Source: Flavobacteriales bacterium BRH_c54 (lineage in GTDB: Bacteria > Bacteroidota > Bacteroidia > Flavobacteriales_E > Vicingaceae). Taken from it: a stretch of DNA of 64,000 nucleotides. Below are positions 49,082 to 58,815 of the stretch, piece after piece. Position 1 is the first letter of the stretch. Each line of letters begins with the position of its first letter. The notes beneath the pieces were generated by a model. It saw only the letters and a list, made by a program, of their open reading frames with translations, made no database searches and was not told where the DNA came from. The position numbers and the translations under genes are program-made. The stretch covers positions 1 through 64,000 of the forward strand of contig LADZ01000009.1 in the NCBI GenBank assembly GCA_000961845.1. The letters are read 5' to 3'.

Positions 49082-49711
49082 TCAATAACCCTCATCATTT
49101 TCAATGGTGTTCAATACCGGTAAGTGGATATGAAACTTAACTGCTATTAATCTGGCTAAAATAACAACAAACGCTGCAATCAGTTCTGTTACTGTAATAG
49201 GAACGCTAAAGTGGATACAAATAAAATAAACTATTCCTCCGGTTACACATGCTAATGCATAAATATCTTTTCGTAATAATAAAGGTACTTCATTTAGTAA
49301 AACATCTCTAATTATCCCTCCTAAAGAACCGGTAATAGCTCCCATTAAAATACATACCCAAAATGGAAAGCCTGCGTCCGCACTTTTGCTAATTCCTACA
49401 ATTGTAAATAAGCCTAATCCTATGGCATCAAATAAAAACAAGGTATTTCCCCATTTAAATAGTTTATCTTTAAATAAGATAGTAGTTAACAATGCTATGC
49501 CTGTAGTTATAAAGTATTTGCTATCTAACATCCAAAAAGGAGTGGTATCTAATAATATATCTCTGGCTGTTCCGCCACCAATCGCAGTAACCAAGCCAAT
49601 TATGTAGGCTCCAAACCAATCTATTTGTTTACGAGAAGCTAATCTGATACCGCTTATTGCAAAAACAAAAGTTCCTATTAAGTCGAGTAAATTGGTGAAA
49701 ATTTCTTCCAA
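49082..49711 (-). CDS. TRIC/UPF0126 family cation channel protein
   Basis: 209-residue inner-membrane protein with about seven helices in two repeats. The repeat motifs are GGGTARDILLD (first, about 46-56) and LGGIIRDVLLNEVP (second, about 129-142), which line the pore in bacterial TRIC channels. The only possible start is TTG at 49711, since an in-frame TAA lies 12 bases upstream. The gene is 28 bases downstream of the M23 peptidase gene. Confidence 0.9.
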   Translation of the reverse strand: MEEIFTNLLDLIGTFVFAISGIRLASRKQIDWFGAYIIGLVTAIGGGTARDILLDTTPFWMLDSKYFITTGIALLTTILFKDKLFKWGNTLFLFDAIGLGLFTIVGISKSADAGFPFWVCILMGAITGSLGGIIRDVLLNEVPLLLRKDIYALACVTGGIVYFICIHFSVPITVTELIAAFVVILARLIAVKFHIHLPVLNTIENDEGY

Positions 49712-49739
49712 AGTAGCTGTTAATTAATTAGCAATTTGC

Positions 49740-50711
49740 TTAGTCCATAGATTGAGTTGGAGCATTAGATAGCTCAACCATTTTAGCAAACTCTTCAGGA
49801 GATAAATCGTTGAAATAAAAACTTACCGGGTTTACAGGGATATCATTTTTTCTAACTTCGTAGTGGCAGTGTGGTCCGGCAGATAAGCCTGTGTTTCCAA
49901 CATAACCAATAATGTCACCTCTGTTTATTTTTTCGCCTTCTTTAACTTTTATTTTACTCATGTGAGCATATAATGTAACATAACCATAACCATGGTCAAT
50001 TCTAACGTGATTTCCATAACCACTCGCTTTGTTATCTGCTTGAACTACTGTTCCTTTTCCTGTGGCATAAATTGGTGTCCCTACGGGAGCTGTAAAGTCC
50101 ATTCCTGCATGGAACTTAGTATATTTTAAAATAGGATGTGTTCTCATTCCATAACCACTTGCCATTCTGGTTAAATCTTCATTTTGTACAGGCTGAATTG
50201 CCGGAATAGATTCCAACATTTTTTCCTTGTTTTTAGCCATTCTAAAAACTTCATCAAAAGATTTAGATTGGATATATAACTGTTTGGAAAGTTGGTCTAT
50301 TTTTTTTGCTGTAGAAATAATCAAATCAGCATCAGAAAAATTTTCTAATTCTTCATATCTGTTCACACCACCAATACCAGCTTTTCTAATTTCTGCGGGA
50401 ATAGGTTCTGCTTCAAAAATTACACGATAAATATTATCATCTCTTTTTTGAACATCTTCAACAACAACAGCTAGCTTTTCTAATTTTTTGTTCAATAATT
50501 CATATTGAGCAAGTAACTCGGCATTTCTAATTTTAAGTTTCTTTTCTTTTGGAGAATCTACAAAAGAATAGGTAACCGCATAAATGGCTACACCAAAAAC
50601 CAAACTAGCTCCTAAAAAATATAATGCTCTTGACAGTTTTTGACGCCAAGTAAGCTTAATTTTATCATAGCTTAAGGTATGTGGATTATATCTGTATTTT
50701 ACTTTTGCCAT
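49740..50711 (-). CDS. M23 family metallopeptidase
   Basis: 323 residues: short cytoplasmic basic start, membrane helix (about 30-50), coiled-coil (about 55-95), then a LytM/peptidase M23 domain (about 190-305) with zinc ligands in KFHAGMDFTAP (His and Asp) and GPHCHYEVRK, plus YVTLYAHMSK. Periplasmic murein endopeptidase or regulator. It is divergent from alaS, an arrangement common in Bacteroidota. A -7 box (TATTTTTG, 50773-50780 on this strand) is 62 bases upstream. Confidence 0.93.
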   Translation of the reverse strand: MAKVKYRYNPHTLSYDKIKLTWRQKLSRALYFLGASLVFGVAIYAVTYSFVDSPKEKKLKIRNAELLAQYELLNKKLEKLAVVVEDVQKRDDNIYRVIFEAEPIPAEIRKAGIGGVNRYEELENFSDADLIISTAKKIDQLSKQLYIQSKSFDEVFRMAKNKEKMLESIPAIQPVQNEDLTRMASGYGMRTHPILKYTKFHAGMDFTAPVGTPIYATGKGTVVQADNKASGYGNHVRIDHGYGYVTLYAHMSKIKVKEGEKINRGDIIGYVGNTGLSAGPHCHYEVRKNDIPVNPVSFYFNDLSPEEFAKMVELSNAPTQSMD

Positions 50712-50897
50712 TTATTTCTTTTTTTCGTTGATTATTTGAGAATCTCCAACGAAAAAATTTATGTAGTTTTGACAAAAATAACAAAAATGCCTTAACATGG
50801 TTTAAAAACGCTGTTTTTAGTAGTTTTTTAACATTTTTTAAAAGCATTAAAAAGACTAAAAATAATCATTATCAATTAATTATATAATTCTATATTT

Positions 50898-53687
50898 ATG
50901 AAGTCTCAAGAAATTCGTGAAGCTTTTTTAACGTTTTTCAAACAAAAAAACCACAAAATTGTAGCCTCTGCTCCAATGGTTATTAAAAATGATCCTACTT
51001 TAATGTTTACCAATGCGGGAATGAATCAGTTTAAAGATTTGTTCTTAGGTAATTCTCCTATTGTGGATAAAAGAATTGCTGACACACAAAAATGTTTGCG
51101 TGTTTCGGGTAAGCACAATGATTTAGAGGAAGTGGGTGTTGATACTTATCATCATACTATGTTTGAGATGTTGGGTAACTGGAGTTTTGGAGATTATTTT
51201 AAAAAAGAAGCGATAGAGTGGGCTTGGGAATTATTAGTTGATGTTTATAAAATTGATAAAAACAGGTTGTATTTTACCGTTTTTGAAGGTGATGCAGAAG
51301 ATGGAACTCCTGAAGATACGGAAGCTTTTGAGCTTTGGAAAGAGCTCTTAGAAAAAAACGGATTGACAACAGATAAAATTTTAAAAGCCAATAAAAAAGA
51401 TAACTTCTGGGAAATGGGAGATACAGGTCCTTGTGGTCCTTGTTCTGAAATTCATGTAGATATTAGAAGTGATGAAGAAATTGCTAAAATTCCAGGGAAA
51501 GAGTTGGTAAATAATGACCATCCGCAAGTTATTGAAATTTGGAATTTAGTGTTTATGGAGTTTAACCGTATGGCTGATGGGAAATTAAAAGCACTTCCTG
51601 CCAAACATGTGGATACAGGAATGGGATTTGAACGATTGGCAATGGTATTGCAAGGAAAAAAATCGAACTATGATACTGATGTTTTTTCTCCATTAACCGA
51701 CAAAATAGCTCAGATTTCGGGCATACCTTATAAAAACTCATTAGATACGCAGTATAAAACAGATGTAGCCATTCGGGTTATTGCTGACCATGTAAGAGCA
51801 GTTGCTTTTTCTATTGCAGACGGACAATTACCTTCTAATAACGGAGCCGGATACGTTATTCGTAGAATTTTAAGAAGAGCTATCAGATATGGTTACAGTT
51901 TCTTAAACCTTAAAGAGGCTTTTATTTATGAGTTGGTAGAAACTTTAGCTCAACAAATGGGTACATTTTTCCCAGAATTGGTTAATCAACAAGAAATTAT
52001 TACCAAAGTAATTAAAGAAGAAGAAGATAGCTTTTTGCGTACGCTTGATAAAGGCATTTCTCGATTTGAAAATTATATAGCAACAGCAGCTTCAAAAACC
52101 ATTGATGGTAAGTTTGCTTTTGAATTGTATGATACTTTTGGTTTCCCTATAGATTTAACTCAATTGATGGCAACTGAAAATGGTTTTAAAGTGGATATGG
52201 ATGCTTTTAACAAAGAGCTAGAAGAACAAAAAAATCGTTCTAGAGCTGCCACTAAAATTGAAACTGGAGATTGGATTACTGTTCAAAATGCTTCGGGGAC
52301 GGAATTTATTGGTTATGATAATTTAGAAAGCGAAACAAAAATTGTAAGCTATAGAAAAATTAAAGCTAAAGATAAAGAACAATATCAATTAGTATTAGAA
52401 AAAACACCATTTTATCCGGAAGGCGGAGGTCAAGTAGGTGATAAAGGTTATTTAGAAGTAAACGGCAAGAAGATATCTGTTTTAGATACTAAAAGAGAGA
52501 ATAATTTAATTGTTCATTTTACTAAAGAATTGCCTGAAGATGTTACTGCATCGGTTAAAGCTATTGTTAGTAACGATAGAATACTAACCGCTGCTAATCA
52601 CTCAGCAACGCACTTATTGCACCAAGCACTAAGAACTATCTTAGGTACGCATGTAGAACAAAAAGGCTCGTTGGTAAATGCCGACTATTTGCGTTTCGAT
52701 TTTTCTCATTTCCAAAAAGTAAGTGAAGAAGAATTGCAACAAATAGAAGACTTTGTAAATGAAAAAATTCAAATTGCTATCAACTTAAACGAACACAGAG
52801 AAATTCCTATTGAAGAAGCTGAAAAACAAGGAGCCATGATGTTATTTGGCGAAAAATATGGAGACAAGGTTCGTATGATTCAGTTTGGAGATTCTAAAGA
52901 ATTGTGTGGAGGAATTCATGTAAACAATACTAAAGCTATTGAGTTGTTTAAAATTACTTCTGAAGGCTCTGTTGCAGCAGGGATTAGAAGAATTGAAGCG
53001 GTTACATCAAAAGGTGCAGCGAATTATCTAAAAGAAAAAATTGATATTATAACGAAACACCCATTATCAGGATTGGTGACTGATGAAATTATTAGTAAAA
53101 TAAATATTGCTCAACATAATTTATTACAACAGTACGCTAAAGTGAGTGATATGCCTACATTAAATATAATTTCTCCTTCAAATGGTTCTCTACAAATAGA
53201 AGTATTGAGCAATGCTATTGCAGATTTTACAAAAATTAAGTTGGATGCGGTTATTATTGATGAATTGAATAATATCAAAAAAGCGATGCTTAAAGAAGAA
53301 GAGCAGAAAGGTAAAGAACAAGCAAAAGCCATTAAAGAAGAATTATTAAACGAAGTTAAAAATATTAATGGTGTTAATGTAATTACCAAAAAACTAACTG
53401 CTGTTGATGCAGCAACCATAAAAGATTTAGCTTTTCAGTTAAAAGCCCAGATAGATAATCTGTATTTGGTCTTGGGTGCAGAAATTAATGGCAAACCTAA
53501 CTTAACCATTGCCATTTCTGATAATTTAGCTACCGAAAGAAAATTACATGCAGGTAATATTATTAGAGAAGCGGCTAAAGAAATGCAAGGTGGAGGTGGT
53601 GGTCAGCCATTTTTTGCAACAGCAGGTGGTACTAATATAAATGGGTTAGATGCAGCTATGGAAAAAGCATTAGCAGTTTTAAATTAA
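50898..53687 (+). CDS. alaS: Alanine--tRNA ligase
   Basis: 929-residue class II synthetase. Catalytic core (about 1-360): SAPMVIKNDPTLMFTNAGMN, TGPCGPCSEIHVD, KHVDTGMGFERLAM; editing domain with HSATHLLHQAL (about 568-578) and CGGIHV (about 673-678), both zinc motifs intact; C-Ala domain ending in GGGGGQPFFATAGG. It is longer than E. coli AlaRS (876) mainly through linker segments. It overlaps the DUF6702 start (TAATG). Confidence 0.97.
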   Translation: MKSQEIREAFLTFFKQKNHKIVASAPMVIKNDPTLMFTNAGMNQFKDLFLGNSPIVDKRIADTQKCLRVSGKHNDLEEVGVDTYHHTMFEMLGNWSFGDYFKKEAIEWAWELLVDVYKIDKNRLYFTVFEGDAEDGTPEDTEAFELWKELLEKNGLTTDKILKANKKDNFWEMGDTGPCGPCSEIHVDIRSDEEIAKIPGKELVNNDHPQVIEIWNLVFMEFNRMADGKLKALPAKHVDTGMGFERLAMVLQGKKSNYDTDVFSPLTDKIAQISGIPYKNSLDTQYKTDVAIRVIADHVRAVAFSIADGQLPSNNGAGYVIRRILRRAIRYGYSFLNLKEAFIYELVETLAQQMGTFFPELVNQQEIITKVIKEEEDSFLRTLDKGISRFENYIATAASKTIDGKFAFELYDTFGFPIDLTQLMATENGFKVDMDAFNKELEEQKNRSRAATKIETGDWITVQNASGTEFIGYDNLESETKIVSYRKIKAKDKEQYQLVLEKTPFYPEGGGQVGDKGYLEVNGKKISVLDTKRENNLIVHFTKELPEDVTASVKAIVSNDRILTAANHSATHLLHQALRTILGTHVEQKGSLVNADYLRFDFSHFQKVSEEELQQIEDFVNEKIQIAINLNEHREIPIEEAEKQGAMMLFGEKYGDKVRMIQFGDSKELCGGIHVNNTKAIELFKITSEGSVAAGIRRIEAVTSKGAANYLKEKIDIITKHPLSGLVTDEIISKINIAQHNLLQQYAKVSDMPTLNIISPSNGSLQIEVLSNAIADFTKIKLDAVIIDELNNIKKAMLKEEEQKGKEQAKAIKEELLNEVKNINGVNVITKKLTAVDAATIKDLAFQLKAQIDNLYLVLGAEINGKPNLTIAISDNLATERKLHAGNIIREAAKEMQGGGGGQPFFATAGGTNINGLDAAMEKALAVLN

Positions 53688-54217
53688 TGCTTAATTTAGC
53701 ACTTCATTTTTTCATGAGGAATTTTATTTATATAGCACTAGTAGTACTTTTGGTCAGTTTTGTACCGCATAAGTATTATGTGTCTATTACAGAAATTAAC
53801 TTCAACGAAAAAGAAGAATTGTTTGAAGCTTCTATTAAATTTATTGGTCACGATTTAGAATATGCCCTAGAAAAAGAAGGTCATCCAGAATTACATCTTG
53901 GCACAGAAAAAGAACATGAAAAAGCCAACGAAATCATTTTCAATTTCATCAAAAAACATGTTGAAATTATTGTAAATGAAAAAACTGTTGACATCCACTT
54001 TTTTGGAAAAGAAGTGAGAGCAGATGATGATATGTTGGTTTACTTTACTTCATCACCAATAGATTCAATAAGTTCAGTAGAAGTAAAATCTACCATTTTA
54101 AACAATTATTTTGAAGAACATGTAAACATCATCTACCTTACAGTAGGCGAACAACGTTTTAATTTTAGATTAAACGACTATAAAAAATCAGAAAAACATC
54201 AAATAAAACAGGAATGA
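53687..54217 (+). CDS. DUF6702 family protein
   Basis: 176 residues: one N-terminal membrane/signal segment (FIYIALVVLLVSFVPH), then a beta-rich exported domain with HKYYVSITEINFNEKEELFE and an acidic middle. This is the DUF6702 family of Bacteroidota, no known function. The ATG at 53687 overlaps the alaS stop (TAATG); an inner ATG at 53714 gives a neater signal segment and may be the real start. It overlaps the M1 peptidase start by ATGA, so alaS, DUF6702 and the peptidase are likely co-translated. Confidence 0.83.
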   Translation: MLNLALHFFMRNFIYIALVVLLVSFVPHKYYVSITEINFNEKEELFEASIKFIGHDLEYALEKEGHPELHLGTEKEHEKANEIIFNFIKKHVEIIVNEKTVDIHFFGKEVRADDDMLVYFTSSPIDSISSVEVKSTILNNYFEEHVNIIYLTVGEQRFNFRLNDYKKSEKHQIKQE

Positions 54218-56547
54218 AACGAATTACTTTAGCATTAATATTAGTAAGTGCATTTGGTACTATTAACGCACAAGAAAACACCAATAAAAACAAATTCAGA
54301 CAGTTAAAAGAAGAATTTGCTACTCCTAATATTTACAGAACAGCTTCTGGTGCTCCGGGTCACGGATATTATCAGCAAAAAGCAGATTATATTATTGATA
54401 TTACTTTAGATGATAAAGAGCAAAAAATTTATGGTAAAGAAACGGTAACCTACAAAAATAATTCACCAGATAAATTGGAATACCTTTGGGTTCAGCTCGA
54501 TCAAAATATGAGAGCTCGAGATTCTGATACTAAACTAATTGAAACAGGGAGTATTAACAATAAGATGTCGTTTAAGGAAATTGCTGATTTGCACAACAAT
54601 TTTGATGGTGGTTTTAAATTAGATTATGTTAAAGATGTGTCAGGGAATGATTTACCTGTAACCATTAATAAAACCATGATGAGAATAGATATGCCCAAAC
54701 CATTAATGCCTGGAGCAAGTTATACTTTCAAAATAAAATGGTGGTATAATATTAATGATAGAGACGAAATTGGCGGTCGTTCTGGTTATGAATATTTTGA
54801 AGAAGACAGCAATTACTTATATACCATAGCTCAGTTTTATCCTAGAATGGCAGTTTATAATGAAGTAGAAGGTTGGCAACATAAGCAATTTCTGGGTAGA
54901 GGAGAATTTACTTTGCCTTTTGGGGATTTTAAAGTAAACATTACAGCTCCTGCTGACCATGTTATTGCATCAACAGGAACATTAACTAATTCGAATAGTG
55001 TACTTACTTCGGAGCAAAGAAAAAGATTTGCAGCGGCTCAAAATGAATACAAGCAACCAATAATTATTATTACTCAGGAAGAAGCTGAAAAGAATGAAAA
55101 ATCTAGATCTAACGACACTAAAACATGGAGTTTTAGTGCTACTAATGTTAGAGATTTTGCTTTTGCTTCATCAAGAAAATTTATTTGGGATGCTATGGCT
55201 GTTGATTTAGGAGATAAAAAAAGTTTGGCAATGAGCTATTATCCTAAAGAAGGAAATCCGCTTTGGGAGCAATACAGTACTAAAGTGGTTGCCCACACCT
55301 TAAAAAGCTATTCAAATCATACCATTACATACCCTTATCCAGTAGCCATTTCGGTTCACTCTAAAAGAATTGGAATGGAATACCCAATGATATGTTTTAA
55401 TGGCGGAAGACCTGAACCGGATGGTACATATTCTGAAAGAACCAAATATGCGATGATTGGCGTAATTATACATGAAGTAGGACATAATTTTTTCCCTATG
55501 ATTATTAATTCTGATGAAAGACAGTGGACGTGGATGGATGAAGGATTGAATACCTTTACACAATATTTATGTGAGCAAGAATGGGAAAGAGATTATCCTT
55601 CTCGTAGAGGTCCGGCACACAAAATTGTTGATTACATGAAAGGAGATAAAGAATACATTTCTCCTATTATGACTAATTCAGAATCTATTTTTCAATTTGG
55701 TAATAATGCTTATGGTAAACCGGCTACGGCTCTTAATATTTTAAGAGAAACCGTAATGGGAAGAGAATTGTTTGATTTTGCTTTTAAAACCTATGCCGAA
55801 AGATGGAAATTTAAACATCCAACACCTGAAGATTTTTTCAGAACGATGGAAGATGCTTCTGCGGTTGATTTAGATTGGTTTTGGAGAGGTTGGTTTTACA
55901 CTACCGACCATGTAGATATTGCCATTAAAAATGTAGAATGGTTTAAAATAGATTCTAAAAATCCGGAAGTAGAAAAAGCCATTCAGAAAGAAATGAAAGC
56001 CAATGAACAAAAAGGAATTGGTGAAATAAGAAACCCTAAAGAAGTAAAAGAAACGTACGAAGAAAAAGATCCTTCTGTAATGGATTTTTATGATAAATAT
56101 GACCCTTTTGAAGTGAATTTAATAGACAAAGTGGAGTATCAAAAATACTTATCTAATCTTAATGAAAAAGATGTTGCTATTTTAAATTCGAAATACAATT
56201 ATTATACGGTAAGTTTTGAAAGTGTTGGAGGCTTAGTAATGCCACTTATTCTTCAGTTTACTTTTACCGATGGCTCTAAAGAAGTGGTTAGAATTCCTGC
56301 AGAAATTTGGAAAATGAATGACAAAAATGTTTCTAAAGTATTTTTCTTTGAAAAAGAATTAGCAGGAATAGAATTAGACCCATTTTTAGAAACAGCAGAT
56401 GTTGATTTAAGCAACAACAATTGGCCTCCAAAAATGCAACCTAGTAAGTTTGAACTCTATGAAAGAAAAGCTTATAATTGGGGGGGGTATGGTGAAAACC
56501 CTATGCAACGAGCTAAAAAAAATGAAGAACTGAAAAACAAACAATAA
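54214..56547 (+). CDS. M1 family zinc metallopeptidase
   Basis: 777-residue exported aminopeptidase-like protein with signal peptide MKRITLALILVSAFGTINAQ. Zinc site HEVGH (420-424) and Glu443 in WMDEGLNTF, the M1 spacing HExxH-18-E. The substrate loop reads IGMEYPMI in place of the usual GAMEN, a variation found in a subgroup of bacterial M1 peptidases. A long C-terminal region (about 600-777) is beta-rich and charged. Probably periplasmic. A strong terminator follows. Confidence 0.92.
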   Translation: MKRITLALILVSAFGTINAQENTNKNKFRQLKEEFATPNIYRTASGAPGHGYYQQKADYIIDITLDDKEQKIYGKETVTYKNNSPDKLEYLWVQLDQNMRARDSDTKLIETGSINNKMSFKEIADLHNNFDGGFKLDYVKDVSGNDLPVTINKTMMRIDMPKPLMPGASYTFKIKWWYNINDRDEIGGRSGYEYFEEDSNYLYTIAQFYPRMAVYNEVEGWQHKQFLGRGEFTLPFGDFKVNITAPADHVIASTGTLTNSNSVLTSEQRKRFAAAQNEYKQPIIIITQEEAEKNEKSRSNDTKTWSFSATNVRDFAFASSRKFIWDAMAVDLGDKKSLAMSYYPKEGNPLWEQYSTKVVAHTLKSYSNHTITYPYPVAISVHSKRIGMEYPMICFNGGRPEPDGTYSERTKYAMIGVIIHEVGHNFFPMIINSDERQWTWMDEGLNTFTQYLCEQEWERDYPSRRGPAHKIVDYMKGDKEYISPIMTNSESIFQFGNNAYGKPATALNILRETVMGRELFDFAFKTYAERWKFKHPTPEDFFRTMEDASAVDLDWFWRGWFYTTDHVDIAIKNVEWFKIDSKNPEVEKAIQKEMKANEQKGIGEIRNPKEVKETYEEKDPSVMDFYDKYDPFEVNLIDKVEYQKYLSNLNEKDVAILNSKYNYYTVSFESVGGLVMPLILQFTFTDGSKEVVRIPAEIWKMNDKNVSKVFFFEKELAGIELDPFLETADVDLSNNNWPPKMQPSKFELYERKAYNWGGYGENPMQRAKKNEELKNKQ

Positions 56548-56561
56548 GAAAATTTAATAAC

Positions 56562-56592
56562 AAAAAAGCACCTAATTATTAGGTGCTTTTTT
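56562..56592. terminator. Bidirectional terminator after the M1 peptidase gene
   Basis: Perfect 14-bp stem (56562-56575 with 56579-56592) with TTA loop, A-run and T-run. It overlaps the 3' end of the convergent yigZ-like gene. Confidence 0.88.
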
Positions 56593-57186
56593 TATGTTGA
56601 TATCTTGTATTTCACTAAACCGTTCGATAATGTCTGTAGCATTAGCTTTTTCCAATTCAATTTCAACAAAGCAAGTTAGCTCAAAATGTTGTTTGGTAAC
56701 CGTTAATTGGTGCTGATTGATAAAAGCCATTATTGCCGACATTTTATCATAATTAAATTCAATTTTATATGTTTCAGTAAGCTTTTTTGTGATGATTTCA
56801 CCATTTTCTAATGCTTCTTTTGCAGCAGTTTTATAGGCATTTACTAATCCGCCAACACCTAATTTTGTACCACCAAAATAACGAACTACTACAATAGCAA
56901 TATTGGTTAATTCTTTAGATAGTAATTGACCGTAAATGGGTGAGCCTGCGGAGTTTTTAGGTTCTCCATCATCATTATACCTGTATTGTTCGCCATTAAT
57001 TCCAAAGCGAAATGCGTAGCAAAAATGTCGCCCGTTAGGATGTTCAGTTTTAATAATGGATAATTGTTCTTTAAAGGAATTTTCGGAAAGAACAGGAAAA
57101 GCGTACGCTAGAAACTTACTGCCTTTTTCCTTATACTCTCCTGTAGAAGAGTTACTTAATGTTAAATAACTTTCTTGATTTTCCAA
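56572..57186 (-). CDS. YigZ/IMPACT family protein
   Basis: 204 residues: UPF0029 domain (about 18-125; GSKFLAYAFPV, HPNGRHFCYAFRFG, GEPKNSAGSPIYGQL, VRYFGGTKLGVGGL) and a C-terminal DUF1949 ferredoxin-like domain (about 140-200). The family is linked to translation-stress control (IMPACT in eukaryotes) and to regulation in bacteria, without a settled activity. Its stop lies inside the terminator hairpin. Confidence 0.93.
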   Translation of the reverse strand: MENQESYLTLSNSSTGEYKEKGSKFLAYAFPVLSENSFKEQLSIIKTEHPNGRHFCYAFRFGINGEQYRYNDDGEPKNSAGSPIYGQLLSKELTNIAIVVVRYFGGTKLGVGGLVNAYKTAAKEALENGEIITKKLTETYKIEFNYDKMSAIMAFINQHQLTVTKQHFELTCFVEIELEKANATDIIERFSEIQDINIKKAPNN

Positions 57187-57281
57187 CTTTTAAAAAGATT
57201 TATACACCTACAAAGTTGGCAATAGAAATCATTATCGCAAATTTTATTTGCGGTAAATTAAATTAAAAAAATTCAATCGGC

Positions 57282-57452
57282 TTAGGCTTTCACTCTTTGT
57301 TTATTCTTCAATGCTCTTAGTCTTCTTAAAGCCTCTAAATGCTCTTTTCTTTTTTTTTTCGGTTTGTAGTTTTTACTCATGATGTAAAGTACTCCGAAAA
57401 TAGCTCCAAGGAACAATGCAGTAACTAGGAACAAGATTAAATTTGAGTCCAT
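57282..57452 (-). CDS. Small single-pass membrane protein, 56 residues
   Basis: Hand translation: MDSNLILFLVTALFLGAIFG starts with a membrane helix (about 4-24), followed by a strongly basic helical tail (KPKKKRKEHLEALRRLRALK) and RVKA. ATG start at 57452 and TAA at 57282-57284. The helix-plus-basic-tail layout and clean frame make it a credible gene. Not recognised; may bind nucleic acid or the ribosome at the membrane (speculative). No clear promoter box. Confidence 0.7.
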   Translation of the reverse strand: MDSNLILFLVTALFLGAIFGVLYIMSKNYKPKKKRKEHLEALRRLRALKNKQRVKA

Positions 57453-57594
57453 AACGTTAGGTTTTAAGTGAAGCGATAGGTAGTCAATTCAACATTAAAA
57501 CACAGTTTTTAGATAAATGAAATAAAAATTTCGACTAATCATTAAATCTGCACTATGAAACATATAACGTAAGTTTTTTTAAATTGTTACTTTT

Positions 57595-58629
57595 ATGCTT
57601 TATTATTTTATGAAACGACAGATAAACATCAATAAATTAAACAAAAAAAAGCTACTTTCTGTAGATGAATATGTTAGTGCAATAGCTAAAGGAGATAGAA
57701 ATGCATTGAGTAAAGCAATTACGCTTGTTGAGAGTAATAATAAATCGCACCAAGTTATTGCTGAACAAATTATTGAAAAATGTCTGCCTTTATCAGGAAA
57801 ATCATTTAGAATAGGAATTACAGGAGTACCAGGCGTTGGAAAAAGTACTTTTATAGAAGCGTTGGGTATGTTTTTAATACAGCAGCAACATAAAAAAGTA
57901 GCTGTTTTAGCCATAGACCCAAGTAGCAACAAAAGTAGTGGGAGTATTTTAGGTGATAAAACCAGAATGAATGAACTTTCTGCTCAGGAAAATGCTTTTA
58001 TTAGACCTTCCCCTTCTTCAGGAACCTTGGGTGGTGTGGCTAGAGCGACAAGAGAAAGTATTATTTTATGTGAAGCTGCCGGTTACGAAATAATATTGGT
58101 AGAAACTGTTGGTGTTGGTCAGTCGGAAACGGAAGTGAAATTAATGGTAGATTTCTTTTTGTTATTAATGTTGGCTGGTGCAGGAGATGAATTGCAAGGT
58201 ATTAAAAGAGGTATTATGGAAATGGCTGATGCACTTGTAATTAATAAAGCCGAAGGAGATAATGTAGATAAAGCTAAAACTGCCAAAAGAGCTTATCAAA
58301 ACGCCTTACATTTATTTCCGCCCAATAAAAATGCATGGACACCAAAGGTTGAAATTTGCTCAGCATTAGAGCATACCAATATTCCTGAAATATGGAAAAT
58401 AATGGAAGATTTTCAGCATTTAGTAGTGAGCAACGGTTTTTTTGATACGCAGCGAAAAGAACAGGTAAAACATTGGTTGCAAAGTGAAATTAATCAGGCA
58501 TTGATAGCTATGTTTAATGACAATACAGACATACAGGATAAACTAAAAGTTCTGGAAAAAGAAGTGTTGAATAATACCAAATCTCCTTTTGCAGCAGCAA
58601 ATGAGCTGATTGGGTTGTTGAAACAGTAA
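57595..58629 (+). CDS. meaB: Methylmalonyl-CoA mutase-associated GTPase MeaB
   Basis: 344-residue P-loop GTPase that protects and reloads the B12-dependent methylmalonyl-CoA mutase. Walker A GVPGVGKST (about 79-87), DPSSNKSSGSILGDKTRM (switch region, about 104-121), GTLGGVARATRES, ETVGVGQSE and NKAEGDN (base recognition, about 218-224). The ATG at 57610 (MKRQININK) is an alternative start. The mutase genes themselves are not in the window. Confidence 0.93.
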   Translation: MLYYFMKRQININKLNKKKLLSVDEYVSAIAKGDRNALSKAITLVESNNKSHQVIAEQIIEKCLPLSGKSFRIGITGVPGVGKSTFIEALGMFLIQQQHKKVAVLAIDPSSNKSSGSILGDKTRMNELSAQENAFIRPSPSSGTLGGVARATRESIILCEAAGYEIILVETVGVGQSETEVKLMVDFFLLLMLAGAGDELQGIKRGIMEMADALVINKAEGDNVDKAKTAKRAYQNALHLFPPNKNAWTPKVEICSALEHTNIPEIWKIMEDFQHLVVSNGFFDTQRKEQVKHWLQSEINQALIAMFNDNTDIQDKLKVLEKEVLNNTKSPFAAANELIGLLKQ

Positions 58630-58815
58630 AGCCATTAATATTTCTGATTACAAGCATTTTACCTTTTCTTTATAAATCAAAAAGCTTATTTGCTTATTTT
58701 TACCATTACGAAATTTGTTAAGAATGAAACGAGCTATGATTAAAGCTTAAACAAACAGGGGGATGATTATAGGCGAGTTCCATCTGACCGATTTAACAAA
58801 ATAAAAAATAAACAG

